A stretch of 16,015 nt of DNA from Magnetococcales bacterium (GCA_015228995.1 JADGCM010000028.1:1-16015); one strand, 5' to 3'. Numbered from the stretch's first letter, positions 1 to 7,575 are shown. Made by a program: numbers and translations. The notes: generated by a model not told the origin, from the letters alone.

Positions 1-35
1 CCCCCGGCCCCTCTCCCACAAGGGGAGAGGGGGTG
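1..35 (+). repeat. Palindromic repeat unit A (cut by window edge)
   Basis: GC-rich hairpin unit in the ACAAG-loop orientation, with stem arms CCCCTCTCCC and GGGAGAGGGG. It lies just downstream of the mgtE stop codon, whose gene runs toward it on the minus strand. The left part of the unit is outside the window. The hairpin has no T-run on either strand, so it is not a classical intrinsic terminator, although it could slow or attenuate mgtE transcription. Confidence 0.8.
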
Positions 36-42
36 TGAAAGG

Positions 43-1440
43 CTACAACCCATATACCATGGTAGCAATAAACAGATAATTGACCACGCCCAAGACGTCA
101 ACGGTTGTGAGCACATAAGGTCCACCGCCAACGGCTGGATCGTAACCCATTTTTTGCAACAGGACGGGCAAACTGGCAGCAATGATACCGGCATAGGTGA
201 TGTTGCTCAAAATGCTGATACCAACAACAAAGGCTAACACAGAGCTTTTGAAGACCACTAGGGCGTAGCCGGCCAGACAGGCGGCATAAAAAACACCGAC
301 CAGCATGCCGACCTGGGTTTCCTTAAATAACAGCTTGACATAGTCACTGACGCGGATAGCGCCGGTGGCGAGACCACGCACCGCCACCACCGCGGTTTGA
401 CTACCGACGTTGCCGGCCATACCAAAGATCATCGGCATAAAAAAACTCAACTGAATCACGGTTGCCATGGTGTGTTCGTAGTGACCCAGGATGTAGGCGG
501 CCAGCAAACCACCCATAAAAGGTGCCACCAACCAGGGCAATCGTTTTTTGGCGATGTTGGTGGCAGACTGTGCCAAGATACTGAGTTTATGCTCGGCATC
601 GACCCCCACCGCTTTCATCATTGATTCGGTATCGGCATCTTGGATGACGTTGATCAAGTCGTCAGCGGTGATGATTCCACGCAGCACCCCCTGGTCATTG
701 ACGACCGGAATGGCCAGCAAGGCGTAGCGCGTCACCAACTTAGCGGCATCTTCCTGGGGTGTATCAACGTTAACCGTGTGTACCCGCGGTTCCATAAGCT
801 GCTTGATCGGGGTATGCGCAGGGGAGAGCAGCAACTGACGCAGCGAACTGACGCCGGTGAGTCGATTTTTATCATCCAGGACGTAGACGTAAAACACAAA
901 TTCATGGAAGGGTAGTTCGCGTACCGCTTGAATGGCAGCACCGGCTGTGGTCTGCTCTGGCAAGGCGAAGAATCGAGAGGTCATCAGGCTACCAGCGGTG
1001 TCAGGCAGGTATTGCAGTAGATCCTGAACTTCCTTCTGGGTCTCCTGACGCAAAGCATTCATCAACCGATCGCCCACTTCCGGGCTTAATTTACCGATGA
1101 TGCTGCTGCGGGTATCGGGAGGCAGGCTCTCCAAAATGGAGACGGCACGTTCCAGGGTGCAGAGCGATATGATGTGGATTTGAAAATCCTCATTCAAATC
1201 TTTGAGCGTCGAGCCGGCGTGCATCGGGCTCTTGATCAACTCAAATAGATCCATCGCTTCATTGACATCATCGGAGGAGTTGATCACCAACGCGATGTCA
1301 GCGGGAAGCAGCTTATCGATGACCCGGGTCAGCTGCGCCGTAGCCCCTTTGTGGTATAGACGGTGAACCGTTTCCACGTACATAGGGGTCTGGTTCACCG
1401 CAGCAGATTTTTGTGGTTCATCAATGGCGATCATGCTCAT
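43..1440 (-). CDS. mgtE: MgtE-type magnesium channel/transporter
   Basis: Inner-membrane Mg2+ channel gated by cytoplasmic Mg2+. The 465 residues are a usual length for the family. An N-terminal helical MgtE_N domain (about 30-150) is followed by a pair of CBS domains (about 150-275) that sense Mg2+ and lock the pore. The hydrophobic membrane domain (about 300-465) holds the pore motif GNVGSQTA at 343-350 and the segment TTVDVLG near the end; its Asp448 probably corresponds to the conserved pore aspartate of the family. The ATG at 1440 is preceded by AGGAAGGA six bases upstream, which supports this start over the second Met two codons later. It follows mazG on the same strand after an 85-300 base leader region depending on what is counted; the actual gap between the two genes is about 85 bases, so co-transcription is possible but not certain. 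Confidence 0.95.
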   Translation of the reverse strand: MSMIAIDEPQKSAAVNQTPMYVETVHRLYHKGATAQLTRVIDKLLPADIALVINSSDDVNEAMDLFELIKSPMHAGSTLKDLNEDFQIHIISLCTLERAVSILESLPPDTRSSIIGKLSPEVGDRLMNALRQETQKEVQDLLQYLPDTAGSLMTSRFFALPEQTTAGAAIQAVRELPFHEFVFYVYVLDDKNRLTGVSSLRQLLLSPAHTPIKQLMEPRVHTVNVDTPQEDAAKLVTRYALLAIPVVNDQGVLRGIITADDLINVIQDADTESMMKAVGVDAEHKLSILAQSATNIAKKRLPWLVAPFMGGLLAAYILGHYEHTMATVIQLSFFMPMIFGMAGNVGSQTAVVAVRGLATGAIRVSDYVKLLFKETQVGMLVGVFYAACLAGYALVVFKSSVLAFVVGISILSNITYAGIIAASLPVLLQKMGYDPAVGGGPYVLTTVDVLGVVNYLFIATMVYGL

Positions 1441-1525
1441 GCGACGTCCTTCCTGAGTGGTCGGCAGGGGGGTGGATCCTATACGATAACGAAAAGCACC
1501 ATGCTAACAGCTACCCATCCTGTTG

Positions 1526-2308
1526 TCACCCCATTTTACTCTCCTGCCACAGTTGTTCCATTTTATCGACGCTGACGTCGGTGGGGGAGCAACCCTCTTT
1601 ACGCAGGCGCTGCTCAATGTAACGAAAGCGCTGTTGGCATTTGTGGGTAGAGTGACGCAAGGCGATCTCGGGATTGACGTCGAAATGACGTGCTAAATTG
1701 ACCACGGTGAGCAACAGATCGCCAATTTCTTCTTGCACGGCCGCCGGATCGCCACAGTCAGCCGCCTGTCTGACCTCAGCCAATTCTTCAATAATTTTGT
1801 CAAATACTGGCGCAGCGGTAGACCAGTCAAAGCCAACGCTGGCCATTTTCTCTTGAACCTTATTGGCCCAGATCAGGGCGGGTAGATGGCTGCTGACGCC
1901 ATCGAAGACTGAAGTGGGTTGACCGTCACTTTTTTGCAGGCGCTCTTGGCGTTTGCTCTCTTCCCAGTGGTCAATAATTTGTTGGATTGGGGTGGCAGCG
2001 CCTCCACCTGGTCGAGTAAATACATGCGGGTGGCGTCCAATCATCTTACGCACGATACCATCAATCACCTGCTCCAGCGTAAAGAACTGCTTTTCTTCAG
2101 CAATACGGCTGTAAAACAATACGTGAAACAGCAGATCCCCCAATTCTTGGCGTAATCCATCCATGTCATCGGTTTCGACGGCATCTAATACCTCAAAAGC
2201 CTCTTCGATGGTGTACTGGGTTAGCGATTGGAAGGTTTGCTGACGATCCCACGGGCAGCCATCTGGGCCGCGCAAGCGCTCAATTAAATCTTGTAGGGGT
2301 TGCAACAT
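1526..2308 (-). CDS. mazG: Nucleoside triphosphate pyrophosphohydrolase MazG
   Basis: Hydrolyses (d)NTPs to monophosphates and pyrophosphate, acting as a house-cleaning enzyme. From the chosen start it has 260 residues, close to the E. coli protein. Two tandem MazG folds are visible. The first has GCPWD at 17-21, EEAFE at 35-39 and ELGD at 55-58; the second has EELAE at 174-178 and EEIGD at 193-197. These are the EExxE/ExxD metal-binding patterns of the family. The frame is open to an ATG at 2371, but homology begins at QPLQDLIERLRG. The long form would also cover the sigma-54 promoter on the other strand. The ATG at 2308 has a weak GGA nine bases upstream; the ATG at 2314 is the alternative. 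The gene is divergent from flgF and upstream of mgtE. Confidence 0.93.
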   Translation of the reverse strand: MLQPLQDLIERLRGPDGCPWDRQQTFQSLTQYTIEEAFEVLDAVETDDMDGLRQELGDLLFHVLFYSRIAEEKQFFTLEQVIDGIVRKMIGRHPHVFTRPGGGAATPIQQIIDHWEESKRQERLQKSDGQPTSVFDGVSSHLPALIWANKVQEKMASVGFDWSTAAPVFDKIIEELAEVRQAADCGDPAAVQEEIGDLLLTVVNLARHFDVNPEIALRHSTHKCQQRFRYIEQRLRKEGCSPTDVSVDKMEQLWQESKMG

Positions 2309-2363
2309 AACCATTTTTCCGAGCCATTTCTCCAAGTCTGGGCGAGTGGTGTTTATGGCCCCA

Positions 2364-2379
2364 TGGTACAACTATTGCT
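2364..2379 (+). promoter_or_regulatory. Sigma-54 (-24/-12) promoter for the flagellar operon
   Basis: The sequence TGGTACAACTATTGCT matches the RpoN consensus TGGCAC-N5-TTGCW, with the invariant GG (2365-2366) and GC (2377-2378) at the correct 12-base register. Only the fourth base deviates. It lies in the mazG-flgF divergent region, so transcription would start near 2390 and leave about 40 bases of leader before the flgF ATG. Sigma-54 control of rod and ring genes is well known in polar-flagellate Pseudomonadota. This is a sequence match only; no enhancer site was identified. Confidence 0.7.
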
Positions 2380-2430
2380 TGGCGTTGGCTATGGAAGAGA
2401 GGTGCTCATTCGTTTTTGGGGGGATGTTTT

Positions 2431-3237
2431 ATGGATAGTGGCCTTTATGCGGTTGTCAACGGTGCCCGCCGTGCTGAGGTTAGGCTAGATGTATTGTCCA
2501 ATAACCTGGCTAATGTCAATACCAATGGCTTCAAAGAAGACCAAATCGTCTTCGACTCCTATATGACCAATCCTGGGCCCGAGCAGTTTCCGCTGCCGAC
2601 CAATTCGTTTATGGGGGTGCGTGGTCCGGGTGACGTGCCGTTTCCATTCAGCAATCCGGCTGCTAATGCCTATCGTATGACCTATCCGATGGCTGTTAAA
2701 ACACAGCCGTCGGTGCAACAGGGTGCCATGCGCCAGACAGATAACCCATTGGATGTGGCCATCAATGGTCGAGGCTTCTTTGCCGTCAATACGCCGGATG
2801 GGGTGCGCTATACTCGGGATGGTTCATTTCAAGTCAATAGCCTTGGCCAATTGGTAACCAAAGATGGATTCCAGATTGCGAGTGCTGGTGGCGCAGCCAT
2901 TACTATCGACAAGGGGCCAGTGCGGATTGGTCAGGATGGCGTTGTCTCGGACGGCAATGGTGTCATTGGTCAATTGCAGTTGGTGGATATCCCCGCCGAG
3001 TATTTAGAGAAAAAAGGGGCCAATTTGTATGCAGCGGCAGCCGACCGTGTTCAACCCTTGGCGGCCGGCCAAAGCATGATGCAGCAGGGGTTTGTTGAAG
3101 CCTCGAACAGCGATTCACTGCGCAATATGACGCGCATGGTAGAGGCGCACCGCGCTTTCGAGATGTATACGAAGATGATTCAGACGCTTGACAACTTGGA
3201 CGAGCAGGCCATTTCTCGCGTTGGTAAACTAGAATAA
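2431..3237 (+). CDS. flgF: Flagellar basal-body rod protein FlgF
   Basis: Proximal rod subunit of the flagellar basal body, exported by the flagellar type III apparatus. The 268 residues include the N-terminal rod signature LDVLSNNLANVNTNGFK (about 19-35). The central D1 domain carries NPLDVAINGRGFF and DGVRYTRDGSF (about 105-135), and the C-terminal helix is RMVEAHRAFEMYTKMIQTLD. There is no signal peptide, as expected. The frame opens at a TTG at 2416, but GGGGGGAT (2418-2425) sits ideally in front of the ATG at 2431, which also starts where the family starts. It is the first gene of the operon behind the sigma-54-type promoter; flgG follows after 21 bases. Confidence 0.95.
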   Translation: MDSGLYAVVNGARRAEVRLDVLSNNLANVNTNGFKEDQIVFDSYMTNPGPEQFPLPTNSFMGVRGPGDVPFPFSNPAANAYRMTYPMAVKTQPSVQQGAMRQTDNPLDVAINGRGFFAVNTPDGVRYTRDGSFQVNSLGQLVTKDGFQIASAGGAAITIDKGPVRIGQDGVVSDGNGVIGQLQLVDIPAEYLEKKGANLYAAAADRVQPLAAGQSMMQQGFVEASNSDSLRNMTRMVEAHRAFEMYTKMIQTLDNLDEQAISRVGKLE

Positions 3238-3258
3238 CGATCATTCAGGAGACAGAGC

Positions 3259-4068
3259 ATGATCCGTTCATTATGGACTTCCGCTTCTGGCATGCACGCC
3301 CAGCAGCTCAGTATTGATGTGATTGCCAATAATTTAGCCAACGTCAGTACCACTGGCTTTAAGCATTCGCGCACTAACTTCCAGGATTTACTTTATCAGA
3401 ACCTGCGCGAAGTGGGCAGCGAGACCTCGCAGGCGGGGACCATTGTTCCTGTCGGGGTTCAGGTGGGTCATGGCGTCAAAGCAGCAGCTGTTGGCAAGGA
3501 TTTTACTCAGGGTAGTCCGGTGTCGACCAGCCAAGATCCATTTAATGTTGATATGATGATTCTCGGCCAGGGTTTCTTCCAAATCCAGCTTCCCAATGGC
3601 GATACCGCTTATACCCGCGATGGCAGCTTCAAAATCGATAAAGAGGGTAACATTGTTACCTCCGATGGTTACCCGTTGATCGGGGGGCAGATTGGCCTCA
3701 ATCCCACCACCCATACGGGAGTGGCTGTTGGCGAAGATGGTAGCGTCAGTCTGGTAACGAATGCTGCTGGGACGAATGTTACGGTTGCCGGTCAGATCGA
3801 ATTGGCTCGCTTCGTCAATCCGGCTGGTTTGGTGGCTATGGGCAACAACCTATTCAAGGAGAGTGTCTCCTCCGGTACAGCCACTACCGGCAATCCTAAC
3901 GATGCTGGCTTTGGCTCGCTGAAACAGCACTACTTGGAGCAGTCCAATGTCAGCATGGTGACGGAAATGGTGGATATGATCACTACCCAGCGTGCTTATG
4001 AAATGGCTTCTAAGGGTATTCGCACCGCTGACGACATGATGGGGTTGGTGGCGAGTCTGAAACGGTAG
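3259..4068 (+). CDS. flgG: Flagellar distal rod protein FlgG
   Basis: Distal rod subunit that forms the drive shaft running through the P- and L-rings. The 269 residues are slightly longer than the usual 260-262. The N-terminal helix and signature run from MIRSLWTSASGM through LSIDVIANNLANVSTTGFK. The D1 segment has DPFNVDMMILGQGFFQI and GDTAYTRDGSFKID, and the C-terminus ends with EMVDMITTQRAYEMASKGI, all typical of FlgG. AGGAGA at about 3247-3252 precedes the ATG. It follows flgF closely and is separated from flgA by one palindromic repeat unit. Confidence 0.97.
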   Translation: MIRSLWTSASGMHAQQLSIDVIANNLANVSTTGFKHSRTNFQDLLYQNLREVGSETSQAGTIVPVGVQVGHGVKAAAVGKDFTQGSPVSTSQDPFNVDMMILGQGFFQIQLPNGDTAYTRDGSFKIDKEGNIVTSDGYPLIGGQIGLNPTTHTGVAVGEDGSVSLVTNAAGTNVTVAGQIELARFVNPAGLVAMGNNLFKESVSSGTATTGNPNDAGFGSLKQHYLEQSNVSMVTEMVDMITTQRAYEMASKGIRTADDMMGLVASLKR

Positions 4069-4073
4069 TTTTT

Positions 4074-4117
4074 CCCCTCACCCCCCGACCCCCTCTCCCG
4101 CAAGGGGAGAGGGGGAG
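4074..4117 (+). repeat. Palindromic repeat unit B (flgG-flgA gap)
   Basis: Single hairpin unit in the forward orientation, starting CCCCTCACCCCCCGACC and followed by the CCCCCTCTCCC/GGGAGAGGGGG stem. The loop is GCAAG rather than ACAAG, the only copy here with that change. It begins five bases after the flgG stop codon and ends before the flgA ribosome-binding site, so it interrupts no gene. It lacks a T-run. Confidence 0.85.
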
Positions 4118-4145
4118 GTATGAGTGGTGCTTAAGGTGGCAATGA

Positions 4146-4868
4146 ATGAGATATTATTCTCTCAAGACAGCTGTTCTTCTGGCATTATTGCTGGCGTCTC
4201 CACCAGAGGTCGGGGCGCGTGCCGTCTCTCGTGATGAGCTTAGCCGCATCGCCAAGCAACAGGTTTCCGAACGGTTACAGCAGCAATCTACCGAGCAACC
4301 GTTGACTTTGTTGGCAGTGCAGGCGGTACAAGGGGTGGCGGTGCCCGATGGGACGCTCTCTTGGCAGATTGAGATGCCGGAACGCAACTTGCATGAAGGC
4401 AAGCAGAGCCTGCGTTTGCTGGCTAGTGCCAGCGGCCGTACCGTTGCGGAGGCCCAAGTATGGGTGACGTTGAAGCAACGGGATCGCTACTTGGTGTTGA
4501 GACGGGCCTTGCGGCGGGGCGAGGTGGTGCGAGCGGACGATCTGATTGATCAGGAGATTGAACAACAGCGGCCGCTGGTAGGTTATCTGTTGGCTGATCA
4601 AGCAGATCGAGTGGTGGGTCAGGCAGCCGTACGGCCTTTGGTGGCGGATCGCCCTTTGCAGATGAGTTGGTTTGCCGCGCCCCAGGCCATTGATCGGGGC
4701 GGTAAAGTGCGGGTATTGGTCAAGCATGGGGCCATGTTCATCGAAACGATCGGGGTGGCCATGGCCAATGGTCGGATCGGCGATACGATTGAGGTATTGA
4801 ACAACAAGAGCCAGCGGCGTTTTATGGCGCAAGTAAGCGGTCCAAGTGAAGTGACGGTGCAGTTTTAA
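4146..4868 (+). CDS. flgA: P-ring assembly chaperone FlgA
   Basis: Periplasmic chaperone needed for polymerising FlgI into the P-ring. The 240 residues begin with a Sec signal peptide (MRYYSLKTAVLLALLLASPP, cleavage probably near residue 25). The C-terminal half is the SAF-like FlgA domain, with LRRALRRGEVVRADDLI and the RVLVKHGAMFIET segment, ending QVSGPSEVTVQF. AAGGTGG at 4133-4139 supports the ATG at 4146; an earlier ATG at 4142 is out of frame. The last 35 bases before the stop are duplicated exactly 145 bases downstream (4978-5012), where the same end closes with TAG. The present TAA stop uses the first base of the inserted element as its final A, so the protein stayed full length. Confidence 0.93.
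   Translation: MRYYSLKTAVLLALLLASPPEVGARAVSRDELSRIAKQQVSERLQQQSTEQPLTLLAVQAVQGVAVPDGTLSWQIEMPERNLHEGKQSLRLLASASGRTVAEAQVWVTLKQRDRYLVLRRALRRGEVVRADDLIDQEIEQQRPLVGYLLADQADRVVGQAAVRPLVADRPLQMSWFAAPQAIDRGGKVRVLVKHGAMFIETIGVAMANGRIGDTIEVLNNKSQRRFMAQVSGPSEVTVQF
4833..4867 (+). repeat. 35-bp direct repeat, left copy (flgA 3' end)
   Basis: Identical over 35 bases to 4978-5012. It begins GTAAGCGGTCC, ends GTGCAGTTTTA and encodes the final residues of FlgA. The two copies bracket a 110-base inverted-repeat element (4868-4977). The match weakens abruptly on both sides, although a few bases upstream of each copy still show imperfect similarity. Confidence 0.95.
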
Positions 4869-4872
4869 GAAA

Positions 4873-4971
4873 CCCTCACCCCCGGCCCCTCTCCCACAGG
4901 TGGAGAGGGGAGTAAAAACAATATCATGCCTCCACCTCTCCCCTTGTGGGAGAGGGGCCGGGGGTGAGGGG
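4873..4971. mobile_element. Paired palindromic element C, MITE-like
   Basis: Two hairpin units face each other across a short AT-richer centre (agtaaaaacaatatcatg). The outer parts form a perfect 26-bp inverted repeat, 4873-4898 against 4945-4970, beginning CCCTCACCCCCGGCC. The left unit has an altered loop (ACAGGT). No coding capacity is visible, so any movement would need enzymes supplied elsewhere. Perfect 35-bp direct repeats of flgA sequence flank it. What is seen is the inverted and direct repeats; that this is a mobile, non-autonomous element is inference. Confidence 0.7.
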
Positions 4972-4977
4972 TGGCAG

Positions 4978-5012
4978 GTAAGCGGTCCAAGTGAAGTGAC
5001 GGTGCAGTTTTA
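4978..5012 (+). repeat. 35-bp direct repeat, right copy (ancestral flgA end)
   Basis: Second exact copy of the flgA 3' end, here closed by TAG and followed directly by the flgH ribosome-binding site GGGGGG and the flgH ATG ten bases later. This arrangement reads like the original tight flgA-flgH junction, which suggests that this is the ancestral side. The copy is not translated as part of FlgA now. Confidence 0.95.
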
Positions 5013-5022
5013 GGGGGGATAC

Positions 5023-5724
5023 ATGTTGTATCGGCAGGGATGGAAATCAGTGGCGCTGATGATGGCGGCAGCGCTAATTAGCGGTTGTGGTATGACCCGG
5101 GCGGCGCAACGTCCAGCGGCGCCAATGACGGTGGTGCAGCCGCAGCCCCCCGAGTTGCTGTCACCAAAGAAGGGATCTATCTGGCAGACAAGTGATCGTA
5201 ACACACTGTTTTTAGATAATAAGGCCCGTAACATCGGCGATATTGTCGTGGTACGTATCACTGAGAGCGCCACGGCAATCAACAAAGCCAACACTGATCT
5301 AGAACGGAAAGGGACCGACGATACCGATTTGGGGGGGTTGTTTGGTCTCACCAACGCACTAACAAAATCGGGCCTCAGTAAGTTCGATGATTCCACCAAA
5401 ATCAGTACCAATCATAAGAGTAATAATACGGGCAAGACAACGCGAGATGGTAATCTGAAAGCCACAGTTTCTTGTGTGGTGACAGAGGTGTTGGCCAACG
5501 GCAACCTGCGTATCGAGGGGCGTAAGGATATCACGGTTAACGATGAAAACCAATTCATCATTCTGTCTGGGGTGGTACGTCCAGAGGATATTGCGAGCGA
5601 CAACTCTCTCAGCTCACAGCAAATTGCCGATGCCCGTATCGAATACTCTGGCGAGGGGCTGGTGAATGATCAACAGAAGCCGGGTTGGCTAAACGAGTTT
5701 TTTGCCAATATCCGCATCTTCTAG
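5023..5724 (+). CDS. flgH: Flagellar L-ring lipoprotein FlgH
   Basis: Outer-membrane L-ring subunit that forms the bushing around the rod. The 233 residues match the family length. A lipoprotein signal peptide ends in the lipobox ISGC with the modified Cys at residue 22. The mature part contains SIWQTSDRNTLFLDNKARNIGDIVVVRITESA, shown here only as its conserved parts SIWQ and GDIVVVRITE, then LKATVSCVVTEVLANGNLRI and a C-terminal QKPGWLNEFF, all typical of FlgH. GGGGGG at 5013-5018 precedes the ATG. Without the upstream insertion, flgH would lie 10 bases after flgA. Confidence 0.95.
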   Translation: MLYRQGWKSVALMMAAALISGCGMTRAAQRPAAPMTVVQPQPPELLSPKKGSIWQTSDRNTLFLDNKARNIGDIVVVRITESATAINKANTDLERKGTDDTDLGGLFGLTNALTKSGLSKFDDSTKISTNHKSNNTGKTTRDGNLKATVSCVVTEVLANGNLRIEGRKDITVNDENQFIILSGVVRPEDIASDNSLSSQQIADARIEYSGEGLVNDQQKPGWLNEFFANIRIF

Positions 5725-5742
5725 TCTCAAGGCAGGTGATTT

Positions 5743-6336
5743 ATGAAAAAAACGGCTCTGCATAGCAAGGCGAGTGCCTCTTGGTTGGTGGGGGCGGTTG
5801 GTTTGGGCTTGGTTTGGGCAACGCCATCGACTCCCTCGACCAATGAGGTGTTGGCCAGCACCATGGTGGCGGTGATGGAGCAGGAGCTCTATCTGGAGCA
5901 GGTCGAGCAGACGGGCAGCCCTTTTGATGTGGCGGTATTAGGGCCTGGGTTCTTGGTAGTTGAGACCAAAGAGGGCGTCCGTTACAGCCGTGGTGGCTCG
6001 CTCAAGTTGACGGATAGCGGTGTCTTGACAACCGAACAAGGGTTACCGTTGCTGAGTGTGGAAGGCAAGCCGATCACTATTGAGCGTGGCAATGTGCAGA
6101 TTGATGCCGATGGTGTCGTTATTGATGCCACCGGAGCCGTTGGCCAGCTACAACTGGTGCGGATTATACCGCAAGAGATCGAGCAGGATAGCAACCGCCT
6201 CTACCATGCGTTGCCAGAGCAGGTGCGTCCGGCTTTGCCCGATGAGGCTTGGGTTTACCAGGGCTTTTTACAGAATGAGTCGCAAAATGAATTTGGCGTC
6301 AGTCGGCTGATGGATGAGTGGGGGTCTGACGAATGA
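5743..6336 (+). CDS. Sec-exported FlgF/FlgG-like D1-domain protein (unnamed)
   Basis: The 197 residues resemble the middle domain of flagellar rod proteins. The stretch SPFDVAVLGPGFLVVE, then EGVRYSRGGSLKL and ITIERGNVQIDADGVV, ending GAVGQLQLV, aligns segment by segment with NPLDVAINGRGFFAVN, DGVRYTRDGSFQV and GVIGQLQLVDI of the FlgF upstream. The N-terminal LSNNLANVNT helix is absent, and the protein stops just after a GFLQNES segment, before most of the C-terminal rod helix. In place of the helix it begins with KK and a hydrophobic stretch ending LVWATP, a plausible Sec signal peptide. It lies between flgH and flgI, which encode Sec-exported ring proteins, and overlaps flgI by ATGA. A periplasmic basal-body accessory is inferred. 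A decayed flgF paralogue is the alternative, but the intact frame and the coupled start argue against decay. Confidence 0.75.
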   Translation: MKKTALHSKASASWLVGAVGLGLVWATPSTPSTNEVLASTMVAVMEQELYLEQVEQTGSPFDVAVLGPGFLVVETKEGVRYSRGGSLKLTDSGVLTTEQGLPLLSVEGKPITIERGNVQIDADGVVIDATGAVGQLQLVRIIPQEIEQDSNRLYHALPEQVRPALPDEAWVYQGFLQNESQNEFGVSRLMDEWGSDE

Positions 6337-7448
6337 AGCAGTTCGGCGGCCAGAAGGTACATTGGTCATGGATGATCGTGGCGGTAATGGCTGGCTTGTC
6401 GTGGACGGCACCGTTGCAAGCGGCCCGTCTCAAGGATGTTGTCAATATCGAAGGGGTGCGCGACAATCCGTTGACGGGGTTTGGTCTGGTAGTCGGTTTG
6501 AACGGCACCGGTGACTCCAGTGCCTCATTTACCAACCAATCGATGAAGATGATGTTAGAGCGGATGGGTGTCTCGACTCAACAAGGAGTGAAGGTCAAAA
6601 ATGTGGCGGCGGTAATCGTCACCGCCATGCTACCGCCATTTGCCCGTCAGGGAGGGGTGGTGGATGTGACGCTGTCTTCGTTGGGGGATGCCAAGAGTCT
6701 GCAGGGGGGGACTCTGATTCTGACACCGCTCAAAGGTGCGGATGGTAAGATCTACGCGGTGTCGCAAGGGCCCATCTCGGTGGGTGGTTTCGCTGCCGAG
6801 GGGGGCAACCAGAAAGTACAAAAGAACCACCCAACAGTGGCGCGTATTGCTGGCGGTGCGATTGTCGAGCGTGAGGTACCGTTTGAGCTGAACGACGAGA
6901 GCAGTTTGCAGCTATCTCTGAAGAACCCAGATTTTACCACCGCCAACCGGGTGGTGCGTGCGATCAATGGCTCGGTTGGTCAACCCATTGCCCAGGCGCG
7001 TGATGCCGGTACGGTGACGTTACGGTTGCCGCCGGAGTTTCAAGGGCGCGTCGTCGACTTTGTCTCGCGCATGGAGATATTGGAAGTGGAGCCCGATACC
7101 ACGGCGCAGGTGGTGGTCAACGAGCGCACCGGTACCATTGTCATTGGCGATAATGTGCGGGTGTCAACGGTGGCGTTGGCCCACGGTGACCTAAGCATTC
7201 GCATCACCGAGACGCCGATGGTGAGCCAACCGAATCCAGCGAGTAGGGGAGCGACAGTGGCCACTAGTAACACTCAGGTTGACGTGCAGGAGAAAAATGG
7301 TCGGGTCATCGAGATGCCGGAGGGGGTCACCCTGGGTGAGCTGGTGCGTGGCCTCAATAGTATTGGCGTGACACCGCGTGACCTGATTGCCATTTTGCAA
7401 TCTATTAAGGCTGCGGGTGCGCTGCAAGCCAACTTGCAGATTCTGTAG
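6333..7448 (+). CDS. flgI: Flagellar P-ring protein FlgI
   Basis: Subunit of the periplasmic P-ring, which sits around the distal rod at the peptidoglycan. The 371 residues are typical. A signal peptide ends at about residue 30 (APLQA), followed by the mature start ARLKDVVNIEGVRDNPLTGF and GLVVGLNGTGDS. Later family landmarks are GGTLILTPLKGADG, YAVSQGP, and near the end GVTLGELVRGLNSIGVTPRD. The ATG overlaps the stop of the upstream rod-domain gene (ATGA at 6333-6336), with a GAGTGGGGG stretch upstream, so translation is probably coupled. The FlgA chaperone encoded upstream acts on this protein. Confidence 0.97.
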   Translation: MKQFGGQKVHWSWMIVAVMAGLSWTAPLQAARLKDVVNIEGVRDNPLTGFGLVVGLNGTGDSSASFTNQSMKMMLERMGVSTQQGVKVKNVAAVIVTAMLPPFARQGGVVDVTLSSLGDAKSLQGGTLILTPLKGADGKIYAVSQGPISVGGFAAEGGNQKVQKNHPTVARIAGGAIVEREVPFELNDESSLQLSLKNPDFTTANRVVRAINGSVGQPIAQARDAGTVTLRLPPEFQGRVVDFVSRMEILEVEPDTTAQVVVNERTGTIVIGDNVRVSTVALAHGDLSIRITETPMVSQPNPASRGATVATSNTQVDVQEKNGRVIEMPEGVTLGELVRGLNSIGVTPRDLIAILQSIKAAGALQANLQIL

Positions 7449-7458
7449 TAATTTAGGG

Positions 7459-7575
7459 GGGCTTTCCACTCTCCCCCTCTCCCCTTGTGGGAGAGGGGGT
7501 CGGGGGGTGAGGGTCTTCGTAGGGCTTTCCACTCTCCCCCTCTCCCCTTGTGGGAGAGGGGGTCGGGGGGTGAGG
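7459..7575 (-). repeat. Tandem palindromic repeat D (flgI-flgJ gap)
   Basis: Two hairpin units in the same orientation (CTTGT loop on the plus strand) make a 63-base tandem duplication; 7459-7512 and 7522-7575 are identical over 54 bases. Each copy starts GGGCTTTCCACTCTCCCC and ends GGGGGGTGAGG. The pair fills most of the 145-base gap between flgI and flgJ. The short word ATTTA occurs on each side (7451-7455 and 7576-7580), which may be chance. The repeat keeps one reading frame open into flgJ, which can mislead gene callers. Confidence 0.9.

Noticed and set aside
2309..2371. 21-residue N-terminal extension of MazG
   Set aside because: No family similarity in the extension, no convincing ribosome-binding site at 2371, and it would overlap the divergent sigma-54 promoter.
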